A stretch of 64,000 nt of DNA from NCBI GenBank assembly GCA_003008705.1, contig PDUO01000036.1, forward strand, positions 443,968 through 507,967, in the 5' to 3' direction. The notes under the pieces are model-generated. The model was not told the DNA's origin and did no database searches. It saw nothing but the letters and a program-made list of their open reading frames with translations. The position numbers and the translations under genes are program-made. Below are positions 34,059 through 49,033 of the stretch, one piece after another (within the stretch, counting starts at the first letter, position 1; each line of letters opens with the position of its first letter). The DNA comes from Pezicula radicicola. Taxonomy: Eukaryota; Ascomycota; Leotiomycetes; Helotiales; Dermateaceae.

Positions 34059-35326
34059 CTAACAAAGATTCAACATCACCCTCCCCTCATCCCTCCCACA
34101 CTCCCCATCATCCTCCTCAACCAACGCCGGAATCGGCTTACCAGCCAAAGGCGTCAACCTAAAAGCATGTCTCCTCTCCCCAACCGGATAATCAAGCGTC
34201 TGAGAATGATTCGTAACTCTCTGGTCCCAAACCAAAACAGTACCAACCTCATAACGTACTCTACATTGGAAATCTCCTCTCTTGGCAATATGATCGAAGA
34301 GGAATTTTAGGATGCAATCGCTTTCTTCTTGATCATAGCCTACGATTTTTTTGGTGTAGACGGGATTTACGTCTAGCACGTGTGATTAGTGAAATGGAAA
34401 ATTGGAAATGAAAGGTGAAGGAGGGAGCTTACAGAGTGCCTTTTCTTTTGTAACGGGATGAATAATCACGATAGGATGTTCAGCCTGAAGAACTCCTCGT
34501 CTCAAAACAGCCTTGTCGCCGTTCTTTTGCTCAGCAGCGAACCCCTCTCCATTAGAATGAATTGCAGTTAATCCTTCCAGACGCTTACGAAAGCGAGGGG
34601 AAAGACTCTTATATGCTTGAACACTAGAACTAACTAGCGTGTCTCCACCAGCTGCTGAAGGTGATTCGAGCATACATATGAATGTAGTTCCCGGTGGCTG
34701 TATTTCAGGACTCTGATCCGTATGCCATTGAATTGGACTTCTTCCAGCCCAGGACTTTCGGACTCGAAGATCACTATAATGGTATCAGTAGTGTAATTAC
34801 ATGGAATAGAAACTCGTAACTCACTCTTTATGATCATAAATAATCATATGTTCATCACTCCCAGCCTTAGGATGAGGAGCCCAACCATGAATATGCAACG
34901 GACCAAAATGCCTCACGATCTGCTTCTGCCTCTCAAAACCAATGCCACCAAAATCCTGATCACGGAATACGAGACAACCACGCTTTGCAGTAAGCAATGC
35001 CAGCTCATCTAGACCAGCTTCACTAAGTTGTGAGAGCTGAATGCCTCGGATTTCGGTTCCGATATGTGGTGATAGATCTAGGAGTTGAGTTGTAGGTTGA
35101 AGAAGATGGGGCATTTTGGGATCGGCTCTGTGTCCTGGATCGTGGTGTTCAAATTCGCCGATATCCTCGACTTTTTCGAGAGGGTCATAATGTGCTGTTT
35201 TGTTGGTCAGGAATAAGTGCTTGTTGGCCCAGAGTTGTGATACGAACGCATATATTCTGGATATAAGGGAGAATCATCTTCATGCTTTGGACGGACAATT
35301 TGTCCAACTAGAGTCGCGGAAGGCAT
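34059..35326 (-). CDS. TauD/TfdA-family Fe(II)/2-oxoglutarate dioxygenase
   Basis: Four exons: 35326-35248, 35194-34825, 34773-34433 and 34372-34059 (367 aa). The introns are 53, 51 and 60 nt. The first uses an unusual GTTCGT donor but joins LYPEYM to PHYDPLEKV exactly as in relatives. The ATG at 35326 starts MPSATLVGQ. Conserved features are FEHHDPGHRADP, HIGTEIRGIQLSQL, GCLVFRDQDF, HFGPLHIHGWAPHP and the iron-binding WHTDQSPE (His167, Asp169). They continue with GGDTLVSS, YVNPVYTKKIVGY and the distal His319 in RVTNHSQTLDY, with Arg in GERRHAFRL for 2-oxoglutarate. The family hydroxylates taurine, sulfonates or related acids. Fungal members are mostly annotated as taurine dioxygenases, and the true substrate is unknown. 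Length is normal and all ligands are present, so it is probably active. Confidence 0.87.
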
Positions 35327-35919
35327 TTTAAGCGTGTGAAGATACGTAAAACTTTAAGAGTGAACTTCAATTCAATTTCTACCGAGGTTAAGAGGATACT
35401 AGCACTTATTAATAACACTTCTCGTCGCCGATATGGGAATATTTCGAATCGAAGCCCGCGACGAAAGAGAAATTCATCATCGTCGGCGTCGATAAGAGTT
35501 GCCCGTCCAAGGGTATGTTGTGCAGCTATTAGCACCGCCGATCGTGCATCGGTGTGCTTCTATCATGCAGTTTTGAAAAAGGTTGTCAATGGAAGAGTGG
35601 GAGGGTGGGGAGATGTCGTCTAGATAGGCATATTTAGGCGGTCGCTAGTCATACTGCATTTTCCCAAACGGCCGTCAGATCTGATTAGCAGGATTTTAGT
35701 AGAAGTGCATCGGTGCGGTTACATTCGGTTTTAATCAGCTTCTGCACCCTAAAGTAATCCTGAGACGTAAAAGTCGTGGTCATTTCTCGTTTGCTGCTTG
35801 GTTGAAGTATTGTGAAATACTCAGCTAAGCGCTCCTGGTAATGGGGAGACGGCGTTCGATGAGAATTGAGGTGTTCAAGTCACTTACATGGACGATTGCG
35901 TAATGAGTCTACTCGCCAA
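35327..35919. other. Intergenic DNA
   Basis: Promoter side of the dioxygenase gene and 3' flank of the MFS pseudogene. No gene supported. Confidence 0.4.
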
Positions 35920-37720
35920 TTAGTGATCGAGGCACCGATTTGAATAGGGAGTCCGAATTAGCGAGCGACCTGATGAGTTTTCTACACCACCGATGTAGGC
36001 TGCATCTGTACTCTTTTCGCGTGTCTCGGGCCCCGCTGTCCCTTCACACTTTTCGTTCCTTGCCCTTCGCGCCTCGTCTATATACTCGTACTGTTGTCTT
36101 TTTTTCTCCCGAATATTCAGCGGATTCTTTTGAAAGGTCCCAAGTGTTGCTAGAACACAAATACTAGCTATGATAGTGCAAAAACGCATATCCTCGCTAA
36201 ATGCATTAGAGTATGCTTGCCGTACAGCATTCAATTGTACAAGTGACAGAGTCTTGACAGAGGCTTGTAGAGAAGTAAGTTGAGATTCACTGACAACACC
36301 GGACAATTGATGTCTTTCTTTAACGCCGAGAATGACCGTTGATGCTGCTATTCCTATACTCCCACCTAGTATTCGACACTGGGCTACGATTCCTTGAGCA
36401 ACTACCTGATCTTGTAACTCGGACTCTACTGTCGACAGAATACTCGCAGTTCAGACTGTCAAGCCGAATCCGAGACCGACAAAGACAAGGAAGCCGTACG
36501 CTTTCGGTTAAACCTAGGTGGTATTGTGAAGGGTTGAGAGGAGACCTGTCCCGATGACCATCAAGCATGAACCAGCGAATAAGCTATGGAAAGTTCTATT
36601 CTTTGTGCTCGATACTGCGCCACCGATTACGCTTCCAGCAGCTGTTGACCCGAGTATGGGAAGGAGTCCCAAACCGGCAGCCAACGCACTCTTCGCATTG
36701 ACGACTTGAAACCGAAGAGGGAGGCTGTGCACAATGACGAAGTACGAGTAACCAGTCAGCATAGTGGTTATGACAGCTGAAAAATACACCCTGTTTCTAA
36801 GTAGCCGAAGAGGGAACATGGTCATCAATCTTGTCCAGAGCCGATCAACGACGAATTCCACGAGAAGAGTAGGATCCAGCATACGCAGCCGATTATAAAT
36901 GGTGCGAGAAACAAAGCTGTGTTCCAAGCGTCTGTATGAATTCCTCCTTCCTGAAGGGAGAACATGACAAGGACTCATGCTGCAATGTGTAGCAAGCAAC
37001 TCAGGATGTCGAGATCTCTGAATTAACGACGTCGAGGGTGTCGAATTTGGTTCGGCTTTGGCTAGGCAATGCAGAATGCAATCAGAGGGAGGATTCCGAT
37101 GGGAGCACAAGGTATGTTAGTGTCGGCATACGATCTTATTAGATTGTAATACTAACTTAATCCAAAACACCCATCTCCAAGTAGTCGAGTGGGTAATTGC
37201 ACCTCCCAATAATAGACCGAGGATGCCAGACATAGCAACAGCTCCAATGATACCTCCAAGGTATTTGCTATTCTCGAGTAGCGTAATCTCAGGGAAGATG
37301 ACCATCGTGAGAGAGTAGAGGCCATATCCACCAATGCCTTGAAACGTCCTACAAGCAATAAGTTGATTGAGAAACTGCGCGAATCCACAGCCAAGCGAAA
37401 AGGCAAGGCAAATGAGGAAGGCCCCGATATACGAGTTTTTTCGGCCGAGGATATCTCCAACTCTGGCAAATATAACCACACAACCTAGGTATGAGAGCTC
37501 TTGAGACTTAGTACAGAGCCAATACTCAGAGAAACGACATACCGTATAGGCAAGGGTAACCCAATTAACGGTATTCAAGGCGCCAAAATCCACCCAATGG
37601 CATAGAGAGCTGTTTCAACTATGGTAGTGTCCAGGAGCGAGAGAAACAGACCAAAGGACATGCTAAGACTGAGAACTATGAGACGCCATCTTGACAACAC
37701 TAGTTCAGTGTTTAAGATTA
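35920..37720 (-). pseudogene. Dead MFS multidrug transporter (MDR type)
   Basis: From right to left: MSFGLFLSLLDTTIV (helix 1), DFGALNTVNWVTLAYT, then after a 45-nt intron with a TACTAAG branch SYLGCVVIFARVGDILGRK, CRTFQGIGGYGLYSLTM, TTWRWVFWI, CAPIGILPLIAF, SALAAGLGLLPILGS, GFLVFVGLGFGLTV, AQGIVAQCRILGGSIGIAAS and a C-terminal LVQLNAVRQAYSNAF with RICTII-like helix. Damage: one base short at about 37593 (frame change before DFGALN), a TAG at 36514-36516 and a TAA at 36508-36510 in one conserved segment, and a TGA at 36451-36453. The two close stops fit CAG and CAA codons changed by C-to-T. Conserved sequence runs on through each stop, so it is a pseudogene and not a splicing artefact. Confidence 0.8.
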
Positions 37721-38605
37721 GCATAGCTTTGTCGTTTGAGAAGACGAAAGCGACAGCTGGCTTAGACTCGCTTAATTTGAGTTATTCGACTTGGGGACTC
37801 AGGAGGAAATAATGCCTTTCTCATCCGAGAAGAGTGCAAGTCTCAACAGAAGAAGAATCGTTACTCCAATCCATGGCGTCTGTCAGGAGTTTATTAATCT
37901 TTTGCCTTCTCATAGGATCGCTTTGATCACACGGGTGACGGGTGCAGGTTGCTTTCGTCACAATCTCAAGCCAGACTCCGAAAGATGTCAACAAGAATTC
38001 CATAAGCTCTTCATTGTGAGATTTCCATCTATACGACCAGAAGGTCTTTATTCGTGGAAGATGTTGTTTTGGTGTGGAGAACCTCTATGAACCGAACACG
38101 AAAGGCAATTAGCGGGGCTTACAGAAGCGAATGCGAGAACGGCCGTAAGTAAGAGTTGAGGTGAGGCCCCTTTCACACCAAGCGAAGGGGAGGATCTGAT
38201 TAACTGGGTATTCTCTTTCTTTCCTAGCGAGTGACGTTTGCATCGCCACATTTTAATTTTGGAAGTCCGATAGCGGCATTTCTCAGTGGGTTGCTTTTCT
38301 AGAAACGGTGATTTGCATAACCATTGTTGTATTATGTAGGGCTGGTGGGAAGCTTTGACAATCGCCGATTGTCGAGCCGGAAGTAGACAACCGATGAGTA
38401 AAGTTGCAAGGAAAGACTTCAAGGTTAAGCTCAACTTTCGGAGCAAAAGCTTATGTGCAACAAAGTAAATTGTTAATTAAGAATTAGAATCTATATACGT
38501 CCATCACCAAACACGCCCTATAGACAATAAAAGATTATTACTAAATCCCGTCCCCTTCCCCTTCCCGAAATGTCATGCTCGTTCCCAAATCTAAATGACA
38601 ACAGT
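37721..38605. other. Intergenic DNA, doubtful open frames only
   Basis: An open stretch at 38446-38048 (minus, 132 codons) begins with a hydrophobic segment like a signal peptide but has no further features and is basic/Ser-rich. It is not annotated as a gene. The region ends at the 3' flank of glucose oxidase. Confidence 0.35.
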
Positions 38606-40495
<1,890 letters not shown>

Positions 40496-40566
40496 TCAGA
40501 GTTGTTCTTGAATGAACTGAGTGCTGTGAGTGATCAGAAAAGCAACAGTGCTGACGGGAGTTGGTT

Positions 40567-40575
40567 CTTATATAG
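40567..40575 (-). promoter_or_regulatory. TATA-like box upstream of glucose oxidase
   Basis: CTATATAAG on the minus strand, about 130 bases before the ATG of glucose oxidase. Position and sequence fit a TATA box for a strongly expressed secreted enzyme. No other regulator sites are claimed. Confidence 0.55.
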
Positions 40576-40699
40576 AACACGGACAAGTTGTGACCGGGTC
40601 TCGGGGTCATAATTCGTCCCATCCTCATGGCTCCGTTACATCTTAAAATTATCATTTCCTAGTTGAATCCACACGTTTCTTAGCGGTGTACTGTTGACA

Positions 40700-42675
40700 G
40701 CTCGCTAAGCCCTCTCACTCGGAGAGACTTAATGGGTACTTGCAAATGTCACTTGCAGATAAAGTTCAAATGGCGCCACCATACCTTCTCTCTTGGATAT
40801 TTTTTATGTTTTACAAACCTTGATAGGCACATAGGTTTGCGGCTGAACTCTGGTTAAGAGTATCTATGGAGTTCGGCGCTGATATAGATGGAGACAGCAG
40901 TGATTGCCAAGTAGAAGCCGCAGTCGTCCCTGGCGGATCTCAATGAAAGCTTGGGAGAATCTTTGACTTCTACAAGCAAAGATCATCTCCAGGAAGGCAA
41001 ATTCCTCTCGGACTGACTTGGAAGTACTTCAGGGTTGGCCCCGTTTCCTATGACTACTTCATGCAGAAAGTACCTTAAAGATAAAGCAACTACCGATGGT
41101 ATACTTATGTACTCGTTATATGCGATAATACGACCGGACTCGCTAATAAAATTGCCACTTCGGACTCGGTGTCCAGCATATCTGAATAGAGAGACCAGCT
41201 CTACTAAAACAACAGACTAAATTGTTATTGAAACGAAGCTTGGTTTCCATTAGGATTGCACGTGCAGTTGCGGAGTAGAACACGGCCCAAGTCTCGGGGC
41301 ATTGAGGTGTGGAGTTGAAAAAGGGCCGTAAACTGGCTCGGTCTGCGCTTCTACATATTTTGCTTGAGCAAATTATATCGAAGCCACGCGTCAAGAAGCT
41401 GAATATTATTGAAAGATCAGCAGGAGTCAACTTTGACATGGAAAAATAGTTACAACAGTAGCAAAAGAGCCAGAACTTGGGTAGCAAATAGTACAGGTAA
41501 CAAGAAGTTCGGTCTAAATAAGAAAGGAGCCAAGGGAACTACCACTTTGCTAAAGAGTTAAGAACCCATTAAGCCTTGGCATGTACCAATTGTTATACTT
41601 TGCTGGCTTGCTTTCTTTGGAACAAGGTGCTATTACGGGCCGCAATTGCGGGTCGGGAGGCGTGGGAGGATCTCTCGCATGTGGTAGCGTAAGTCGTGCA
41701 GGGTATATTTGCATACAGCAATGAAAGTAGGGTTTCTCGGACGCGCTTCCTTGTTACTTCCGACGATCAAGGGTTGCCTTAGTCGGTACGTCGGCCACTT
41801 GGCATCTCGGCACTCGATCCTCCCCGTTCGTTTGTTGGTCGCTTGTCTCATAGCGGTCCGTGGGAGAGGGAGCGGGAGGTCCACGCCTCAAGCGAGCTTA
41901 TCTTCTGCTTACTGTTTGGAATCCATCTAGGCCATGCCAGTATTCACCTTCGCACTTTGAACTTCGTCCGTACTTAGTCCGTAATTTTGCGCACAAAATG
42001 GCTATGCCTTCATTTTTGTGTTCCTCTTCATCTTCGTCTTCGTCAATCGCGGCACGCACGCTTTCAGAGTCCATGTCCGAAAAAGCGGACGTGCATTTGA
42101 GCGGATTTGCTTACGCGGCGCAAGTAAGAGATTGGGTCCGTTTTTGGAGATGGTAGATAAGGTAGTCAGAGAACTGAAAAAGTAGATGCAGAAAAAATCT
42201 TTTCTTTCAAGTAGTCTCCAGAACTTGGTTGAAAGACAGTGCTAGGGTGACACACGCATTGACTGGCAATTAGGAGTCTTAGATCTAACTGCATGTAAGC
42301 TTTACTTCATTGCTGCCATTGAGGGTTATCAGTCCCTCATTTTGGACTCACTCAAACCAACTGGAATACTTCCAGTGACTCCAACGCAAGTCCTATCCAA
42401 TCCAACCAGAGAAGACTTTTTGTCGAGCGTTGGCTATGCCATTTCCCAAGTTTGCCACAGCTGCCATTCTTGTGGAAGTGACTATTCGAGAGTAGCACGT
42501 GTCCGTAACGGACAATCATCGTCGGACGTAGAGACCTCCGAGATCGAGAAAACGTGAAAATCGAATCTCTTGACCAATCGTTTCATAACCTCGTATGTAA
42601 CCCACATGGCTCCCTAACGCCAGAGCCCTTCATTATGCAAGTTCATCTGTCCACCCATCGTCGATCCGCGTGCAA
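40700..42675. other. 2 kb without a supported gene
   Basis: Short open frames only. One (41860-42156) includes a run of Ser codons (TCTTCATCTTCG) but is probably chance. One at 42342-42557 has a Cys-rich end (VCHSCHSCGSDY) and no start ATG. No RNA gene recognised. The right end is the 3' flank of PSF2. Confidence 0.35.
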
Positions 42676-43517
42676 TCATAGCCCCATATCGTCATCACTG
42701 CCCTCATCACCATCTCCACCAGCCTCCTCTCTCTCCCTTCTCTGCTGCTCTCTCGAAGCCCCTAGTTTCCTGAGAGCATCCATAACCCCAACAATAAACT
42801 GCCGGCCCTCAGCAACTTCCATAGCACCCACACCCCTCAAGCTGTTCTGGCCTCCACCCTCGACATCAAACTCCTTCGTACTAGCCCTCATTTTCGCCAT
42901 CCTGACTTCTCTCAGGTCTCTCAGCAAAGTCCTCACTCGCCCTGGATCTGATATGTCGTCCGGGCATGCTTCCAGCAGGATTTCTCCGAGTTCGAGCCAG
43001 TGGTAGGGAAGATAGTCTGGGGGCGCGTCTGCTGTATTTGAGGGAAGGAAGGGTGCTGTGATTGTGTCGGTGGGTGAGGGCCGGGAAGTTATGGGGTGAG
43101 GATGTGGTGGAGGAGGGGAAAAGGCGAGCGGAGCTTTGTTTGTTTCGTAGTCGAGCACTTTCTCGAGGGACGTAGGGTGTAGCCAAGCCGGTGGGAGGAT
43201 ATTGGCGCGACGCTGACGCTTGAGGAGGAGGGCCAGCCAGAGAGGAAGGGGCGCACGTTGTGGTGGCTTGAGAATGGGCGTTGGACCCTGAGGGAGTCAG
43301 CGAACACGAGGCACAATTGAGGATTCTGACTAAGTATCTTCTTCTGCTTCTGATGGGCGTTGTTGTGCACGTACTGATGGGATTGGCGGGGTTATGAACT
43401 CACTCCAAGTAAATCGAGGCTTTCGAGTCGTTGTCGAGGCACGACTGTGATCAGCTCCATTTCGCAGAGGAAAGCGACCTCCATGGGAGTGAGGCCCGGT
43501 GGGAGAGGCAATGCCAT
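42676..43517 (-). CDS. psf2: GINS complex subunit PSF2
   Basis: Two exons: 43517-43404 and 43287-42676 (241 aa). The 116-nt intron has donor GTGAGT and acceptor CTCAG, and joins LDLLG to GPTPIL in phase 0. The protein starts [20 protein letters not shown] and has [34 protein letters not shown], then [21 protein letters not shown] and [16 protein letters not shown], the signature helices of PSF2. With SLD5, PSF1 and PSF3 it forms GINS, part of the CMG replicative helicase in the nucleus. An insert with Pro and His ([12 protein letters not shown]) and an acidic tail ([11 protein letters not shown]) are common in filamentous fungi. An ACGCG word at 43557-43561, 40 bases upstream, could be a cell-cycle box, but this is speculative. 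This is the one core gene of the window. Confidence 0.93.
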
Positions 43518-45027
43518 GGTTAATATTGAATTGGTGATGACCTGATGTTGAATATGACGCGGTGTTGATATGGTGCCATGGTGGACGTGCCGAGGAACAA
43601 CTGGACCGGCGGATTAAATTTTTGATTCAGACCGGGGCACGGATGGAGCAGCCAAGACTCGAGAGCCAAACAGCTTCCAGTCTTTACCACTGCCCGTCTC
43701 TCTTCCGCGTAATATAATAAATAGGTAATATAAGAAAGAAGAAATGATGATATAATTAATACCTAATAACCGACAATTGCTTCCTTCCCTACGTAGTATG
43801 ATACTCATCGAATTCATTCTACTGTAAAGATGTGGCTCTTTCTTATTGGGCGTAGCTCTAGTTTTGGAACGCTATGCGAAGTATACGAAGTAGATGACCG
43901 GCCTCTCAATTGTACAGTTCGATATATCAACTCTCGGCCGTCATTCATCAACCAAAAACCTCAACTCGATTGTAGGGCAGCGTCCACGATCCAATCAATA
44001 CTGGAGGCGGCTACGGATGCCAGGGGAAAAAGCAAGCTGAAAGGCATGGATCCGTGGGGGAGAAGGTTCCTCAACACTCGCCGGGACTCCTTTGCTTGCG
44101 GTACATCAAAATATTCTGTGCCACTTTGTATTTCCTGTTGGTTGGGAGAGTTGGAAACCATTTCTTTTTTATCGCAGAGGACTGTGAAGGGAAAGAGTAT
44201 TGGTTGGCACTTCACAGACTCCCAAGTTTGCTCTGCTGCGAGTTATACCTCGTACCTCGCCCCAATGTCTGGTCACGGTTGGAACGAGGTTGCGGTGCAT
44301 GCTTCTCAGAACGGATAGCTGCAGTCCCCTGAGTCTGTTGCTCAATCTTGCCATGTCATAGATCTGACCGTGTGGCTGAACCTAAAACTTGGTAGCGAGC
44401 AATCACCGCTTGCAGTCCCCAGGTAGGTAAGATTCGCAGGTGCAGGTGAGACATGAGATCAGACCTGGATTGAAGGCTCCACATTCGAATCATTATATTT
44501 CCACGTATTGGAGTATTCCTCAACCAACTAAAGAGAGGTATTTTAGTAGTTGTTATAGTTGCCAACTCTCAGTGTGATGGCTGGTAGTACAGTCTCACTC
44601 AATAAGTCCACGTCAGGTAGCACAAGCAAATCTAGAGTTTGACCACCCCAGAGCCAGAAAGCATAGTTGATTGTCTGGAATGTTAAGGTGAGCACTAGTA
44701 AGGTATCAAGTCGCATCTACCACTTTTTGTGCTGCGTGGGCTTTGATGCAAGTCGACACTAGTATTCCCTTACTTCCTCATATGGAACTTGGTTCGCTAT
44801 TAAGAACAATTTCTTTTCTCTTGTAGATCATCATCTTGACCTGCACTGCGCGATCAACCTCCCCAAACCTCGCTGTTCGTACAATTATCTCCCAACAAAC
44901 AACTCACAGTCTGAATCAAATCCTAAGCGTGATTAAACTAGAGACAGGAACACAACAATAACCATCATCTCGCAGTCTCACCATCTCTATCTCATCCAAG
45001 AAATCTTCAACGACAGTTCTATCCAAG
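43518..45027. other. 1.5 kb intergenic, one doubtful open frame
   Basis: The longest open frame, 43830-44318 (+, 162 codons), has no recognisable domain or signal peptide and is not supported as a gene. The right end is the promoter region of the MFS carrier. The last 150 bases are C/A/T-rich with many TCTC and CAAC words, typical of a fungal 5' leader. Confidence 0.35.
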
Positions 45028-46891
45028 ATGGAAATAAGCAGCGCTTCAATCAGCGACAAGAAAGAGATCCCAACCTTATCAGAAACGGGAGATACTCCTC
45101 CAGTGTCAAATTTTAACCCTGCTGCTACAAAACGATTGCTACGAAAACTAGATATCCACCTCCTCCCATTCCTTGCCTTGATCTACCTGTGAGTACCTCA
45201 CCACTATCCTCTCAGCCTCAAGACTAAACCCTCCAAGTCTCTGCTTCCTCGATCGCTCCAACGTCGGCAATGCACGCCTAGTCCATCTAGAGAAAGACCT
45301 CGGTATGAAAGGACTAGATTACAACGTCTCCCTCGCCATCTTCTTCCCATTCTACGTCGCAATCGAGATACCTAGCAACATGATGATGAAGCGAGTCCGT
45401 CCAAGCATCTGGTTAACATTTATCATGGTCTCTTGGGCTATTGTCATGATCTGCATGGGACTAGTTACAAATTTTGGTGGTTTGTTGGCTTGTCGAATCT
45501 TCCTTGGTATTGCTGAAGGTGGGCTTTTTCCTGGCGTCAACTTTTATATCTCCAATTGGTATCGCAGACATGAATGTGGTTTCCGGATGGCTTTGTTCTT
45601 CTCTGCTGCTACACTTGCCGGTGCGTTTGGTGGCTTGCTGGCTCGTGGTATTGCTGAGATGGATGGTGTTGGAGGAAAACCTGCTTGGTCGTGGATATTT
45701 ATACTCGAAGGGCTTTTGACACTTCTTGTCGCTTCAACAGCATATTGGGCCATAACAGACTACCCATCTACGTAAGTCGTTATGCAATCTCAAGAAACAG
45801 AAAGAAAATAAAATAGAAGTAAAAAAAAAGAAAAAAACTTCGCAGCTAACATCTCATAGTGCAAAATTCCTTACAGCAACCGAGATCTACGAAGTCGAAA
45901 AGAGACTAGACGCAGACAACAATTCTCTCGCCACCGATTTCGACCTCAAATACCTCTTCCAAGCATTAAAAGACTGGAAGATCTACTCCCACATGTTCAT
46001 CGCCATCGGAGTATTTACACCACTCTACTCAATATCACTATTCCTTCCTACCATCGTTTCCAAAATGGGCTATTCAAATAACACTGCTCAACTTATGACA
46101 GTTCCTCCATACGTTGCAGGATGTATATGTACCATTGGTGTAAGCTTCTTGGCTGATAAAGCTAGACAGCGAGGAGTCTTCTTGCTTGGGATGGAATTAG
46201 TCGCCATATTTGGTTTCTCACTTCTTATTGGTTCTGGAAAACCTCACATTCAATACGCCGGTACCTTCTTTGCTGCTTCAGGTACGGAATTCTTAATAGC
46301 TTGATTGATTATTTCCACTTCTTTCAGTATATACATTTGTACTTTTCGGTCCTAAGACTGAAGTCATCATTTTCTCACCGAAAAGCTCTCGAACCCCGTA
46401 TTTCTCTATTTTTCAATACGTAAATCCACAACTAACAATTCCCAGGAATCTACTCACTAGTTCCCCTAGCACTAGCATGGAACAGCAACAACATCGGTGG
46501 TTCAATGAAACGCGGCGTTGGTATAGCAATGCAAGTAGGCTTTGGTAACCTCGGAGGCTGTATATCCTCCTTCGTATACCTATCCAAAAACTCACCACGG
46601 TTCGTCCCCGCTTCCATTCATTACCCCCCAAAACAAAAACAAAACACCATTGCAACATCTGTACTAACAACATCCCCCAGATTTATCAAAGGACACGCAA
46701 TCCTAATAGGCATGACTTCCATGGCATTAGTCGTCACACTATTTATGACGACATATTATCGAATGGAGAATCGACGGAGAGATAGAATTGCTGCTGAGAG
46801 GAACTTGGCTGTTGATCGGTATACGGATGAGATGAGGTGGGCGGAGAGGGAGATGGGTGATAGGGCGAGTTCTTGGAGGTATACTATTTAA
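45028..46891 (+). CDS. MFS anion:cation symporter (Dal5/Tna1-like)
   Basis: Five exons: 45028-45188, 45238-45771, 45860-46281, 46446-46599 and 46681-46891 (493 aa). The introns are 49, 88, 164 and 81 nt with donors GTGAGT, GTAAGT, GTACGG and GTTCGT. All phases agree. Features include a cytosolic N-tail, FLALIYL, the family signature SLCFLDRSNVGNARL, IPSNMMMKRVRPSIWL, CRIFLGIAEGGLFPGVNFYI, SWIFILEGLLTLLVA, LKDWKIYSHM, WNSNNIGGSMKRGVGIAMQ and FIKGHAILIG. Twelve helices can be traced. This is the allantoate/nicotinate/pantothenate permease family, which imports small organic anions with protons at the plasma membrane. The substrate is unknown. It is an intact contrast to the two dead MFS genes of other families at 13.8 and 35.9 kb. 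Confidence 0.88.
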
Positions 46892-47434
46892 TAGTTTTTA
46901 TCTTTACGAGGGCATCTTCTGTTGTCGTTTAGACGATACGGACGGTTTGTTATATCATTTAGCTTAATTGTTTATCATTTACTTGATGCCTTCAAGTAAG
47001 GGTATACTGAGGAAGGCGATTAAGATATATGAAGGAAAAGTTTGCTTGGTTAATGCAGCAGCGATGAATATTTCCGAGATTTTATTTAAAGAATATAGTA
47101 GTGACACACTTTCCACGACGATTAATTCCCTTAGGGATTGTTGACTTCAAGATTTAACACTTCGCGTACAGCTTCACCATATCTATGCCAGGAATTTACA
47201 CTTGTATTCATACAAAAAACCGCTATAGGCCTGGGTCAATCTATCGCTTATCATTTCGAGTCAAAATAAAATTATCTCCTAAGACTTTAAAACTTCATAT
47301 TTACCCCAACAACTCAACAAGCCAACAACCAGCCTACGACACCGTTCTCACTAAACTAGAACATGTTTACTTTCAACTCGATATACGTTAAGATGTACAT
47401 AGAGTTACACCAGCAGGAGCTGACCATACTTTCC

Positions 47435-47463
47435 TCTTCTTCTTCTTCTTCTTCTTCTTCCTC
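47435..47463. repeat. CTT microsatellite
   Basis: About nine CTT units with slight impurity at both ends. Non-coding. Confidence 0.85.
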
Positions 47464-49033
47464 CTCATCAAGGCCATCCCAACCTTCGACTACTGTAAAA
47501 TCTGCCAACCTCCCCCTCAACACCATTTCTTTCTCTTCCTAATCTTATATTACGTGGATACGTATTCGACGAGGAGAAGGTGTGCTAAAATGGTATGTTC
47601 AATTATTGTTTAAAGTACCTAGTAACATTTTTGACTTTGGATGTTGATTAATTAAGGCGGTTTAGGCCTTTTAGAGTATATTCAACTTATAGAATTCCAT
47701 CAAACTCTATAGCGTCCTTCTACGCTCACTTACTACATTTATTAGGTATAGAAAGTCGTAGATGGCAAATCCGAGAACTGATGGACTTAGTTGGATGATC
47801 ATTCATTGTAGGTTATTATATAAACCAAGATAGTACCCATCACGAACGAAGGGATAACTCTGACGCGGGGTTGAGATACTAGACACACACATATTACTTA
47901 CCTCCCATTAAGTTCATTTACAAATAGATCATTACAAGCTTTTAATTAAGCTTATATGACCAGAGAAAGATCGCCCAGCCCGAGCACCACCCATAGAGAA
48001 CGAGCCGTTCCGTGTATATATGATATCAGTGGTATGGGCTACTAGAGTGCTAATATAATCCAGAGTACTCGATATGACTGGATAGTTTTGAAACTATAGT
48101 GAAAAGAGTTCGAAAGCTTAAATATCACGTGGCGTAGGTTACTAAAAAGTGAGAACTACTGCTAAGGGGTGTCTGTGCCGTACAAGTTAATCCAGCTTGT
48201 TAAGGGTGCAACGATTGGATATTTTTTAAGTGCAAAGTTTAAAGTTCAGCCCTGTGGAGCAAGAAGAAAGGTAAAAATCAGAACCGGTTTGTAGGAAATC
48301 TGCGAATGCAATAACTACCAGTAAGAGGTAGTACCTCCTTCATTGCTTTGACATTTGTGAGTCCGGGCCTCCGGAAGTTGATCAAAGCAGCAATCATCGT
48401 AAACAGCTGATGATGATATCGATCATCACGCCTACCTCGGGTCAAAGACCTTACGCATCGGCTCCTGTTTAGTGATTACCTGGCCCGTGGGACACCCTAA
48501 GGGGGGCCTAGAACGTGTACATACCTGCGATAAACAACATGACTAGCTCGGAAGAAGATATCCCCGAAGCACGCACCGTCATGTATCTGATCTATTCCTT
48601 CAAACCGAACCAGTCGCTAACGATATTCAATACCTGTTCCGCCGTGCTCATTGTGGTTTTGGGTTGTTGTCATAGAGGACGGATGACGGGATGTTGCAGA
48701 ACCGAAAGGGTTTAAGCTTCTGAGATTTTGCTGGAATATATCATCTCCTTTCACGTTATTGGTACGTTCGTTAAATGCTTGTTTAACTAGGATAGGGGTA
48801 CTATACTGATGAGTTCATGAATCCCATTAAAGCTAGTTAAGAGAGTTCTTGAAATCAAGCGAGTTACTTAAAAAGGGAGGCGTCGAAAACAGGTAACTTA
48901 TGAAAATTTTAACCAAAGCTGAGTGATTTACTTAAACTAAATAAGCTACTTTAGCTAAATCCATGAAATTGAGAACAGAGGTATTATTTGCGAGCTTATC
49001 GGGACAGTCCTCTGCTCGCCTATCACTAATAAA

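Noticed and set aside
38048..38446. 132-codon minus-strand open frame starting with a hydrophobic segment
   Set aside because: No domain, odd composition, next to the 3' end of glucose oxidase. Likely chance.
43830..44318. 162-codon plus-strand open frame
   Set aside because: No recognisable family, no signal peptide and overlapping open frames in other phases. Not enough to call a gene.
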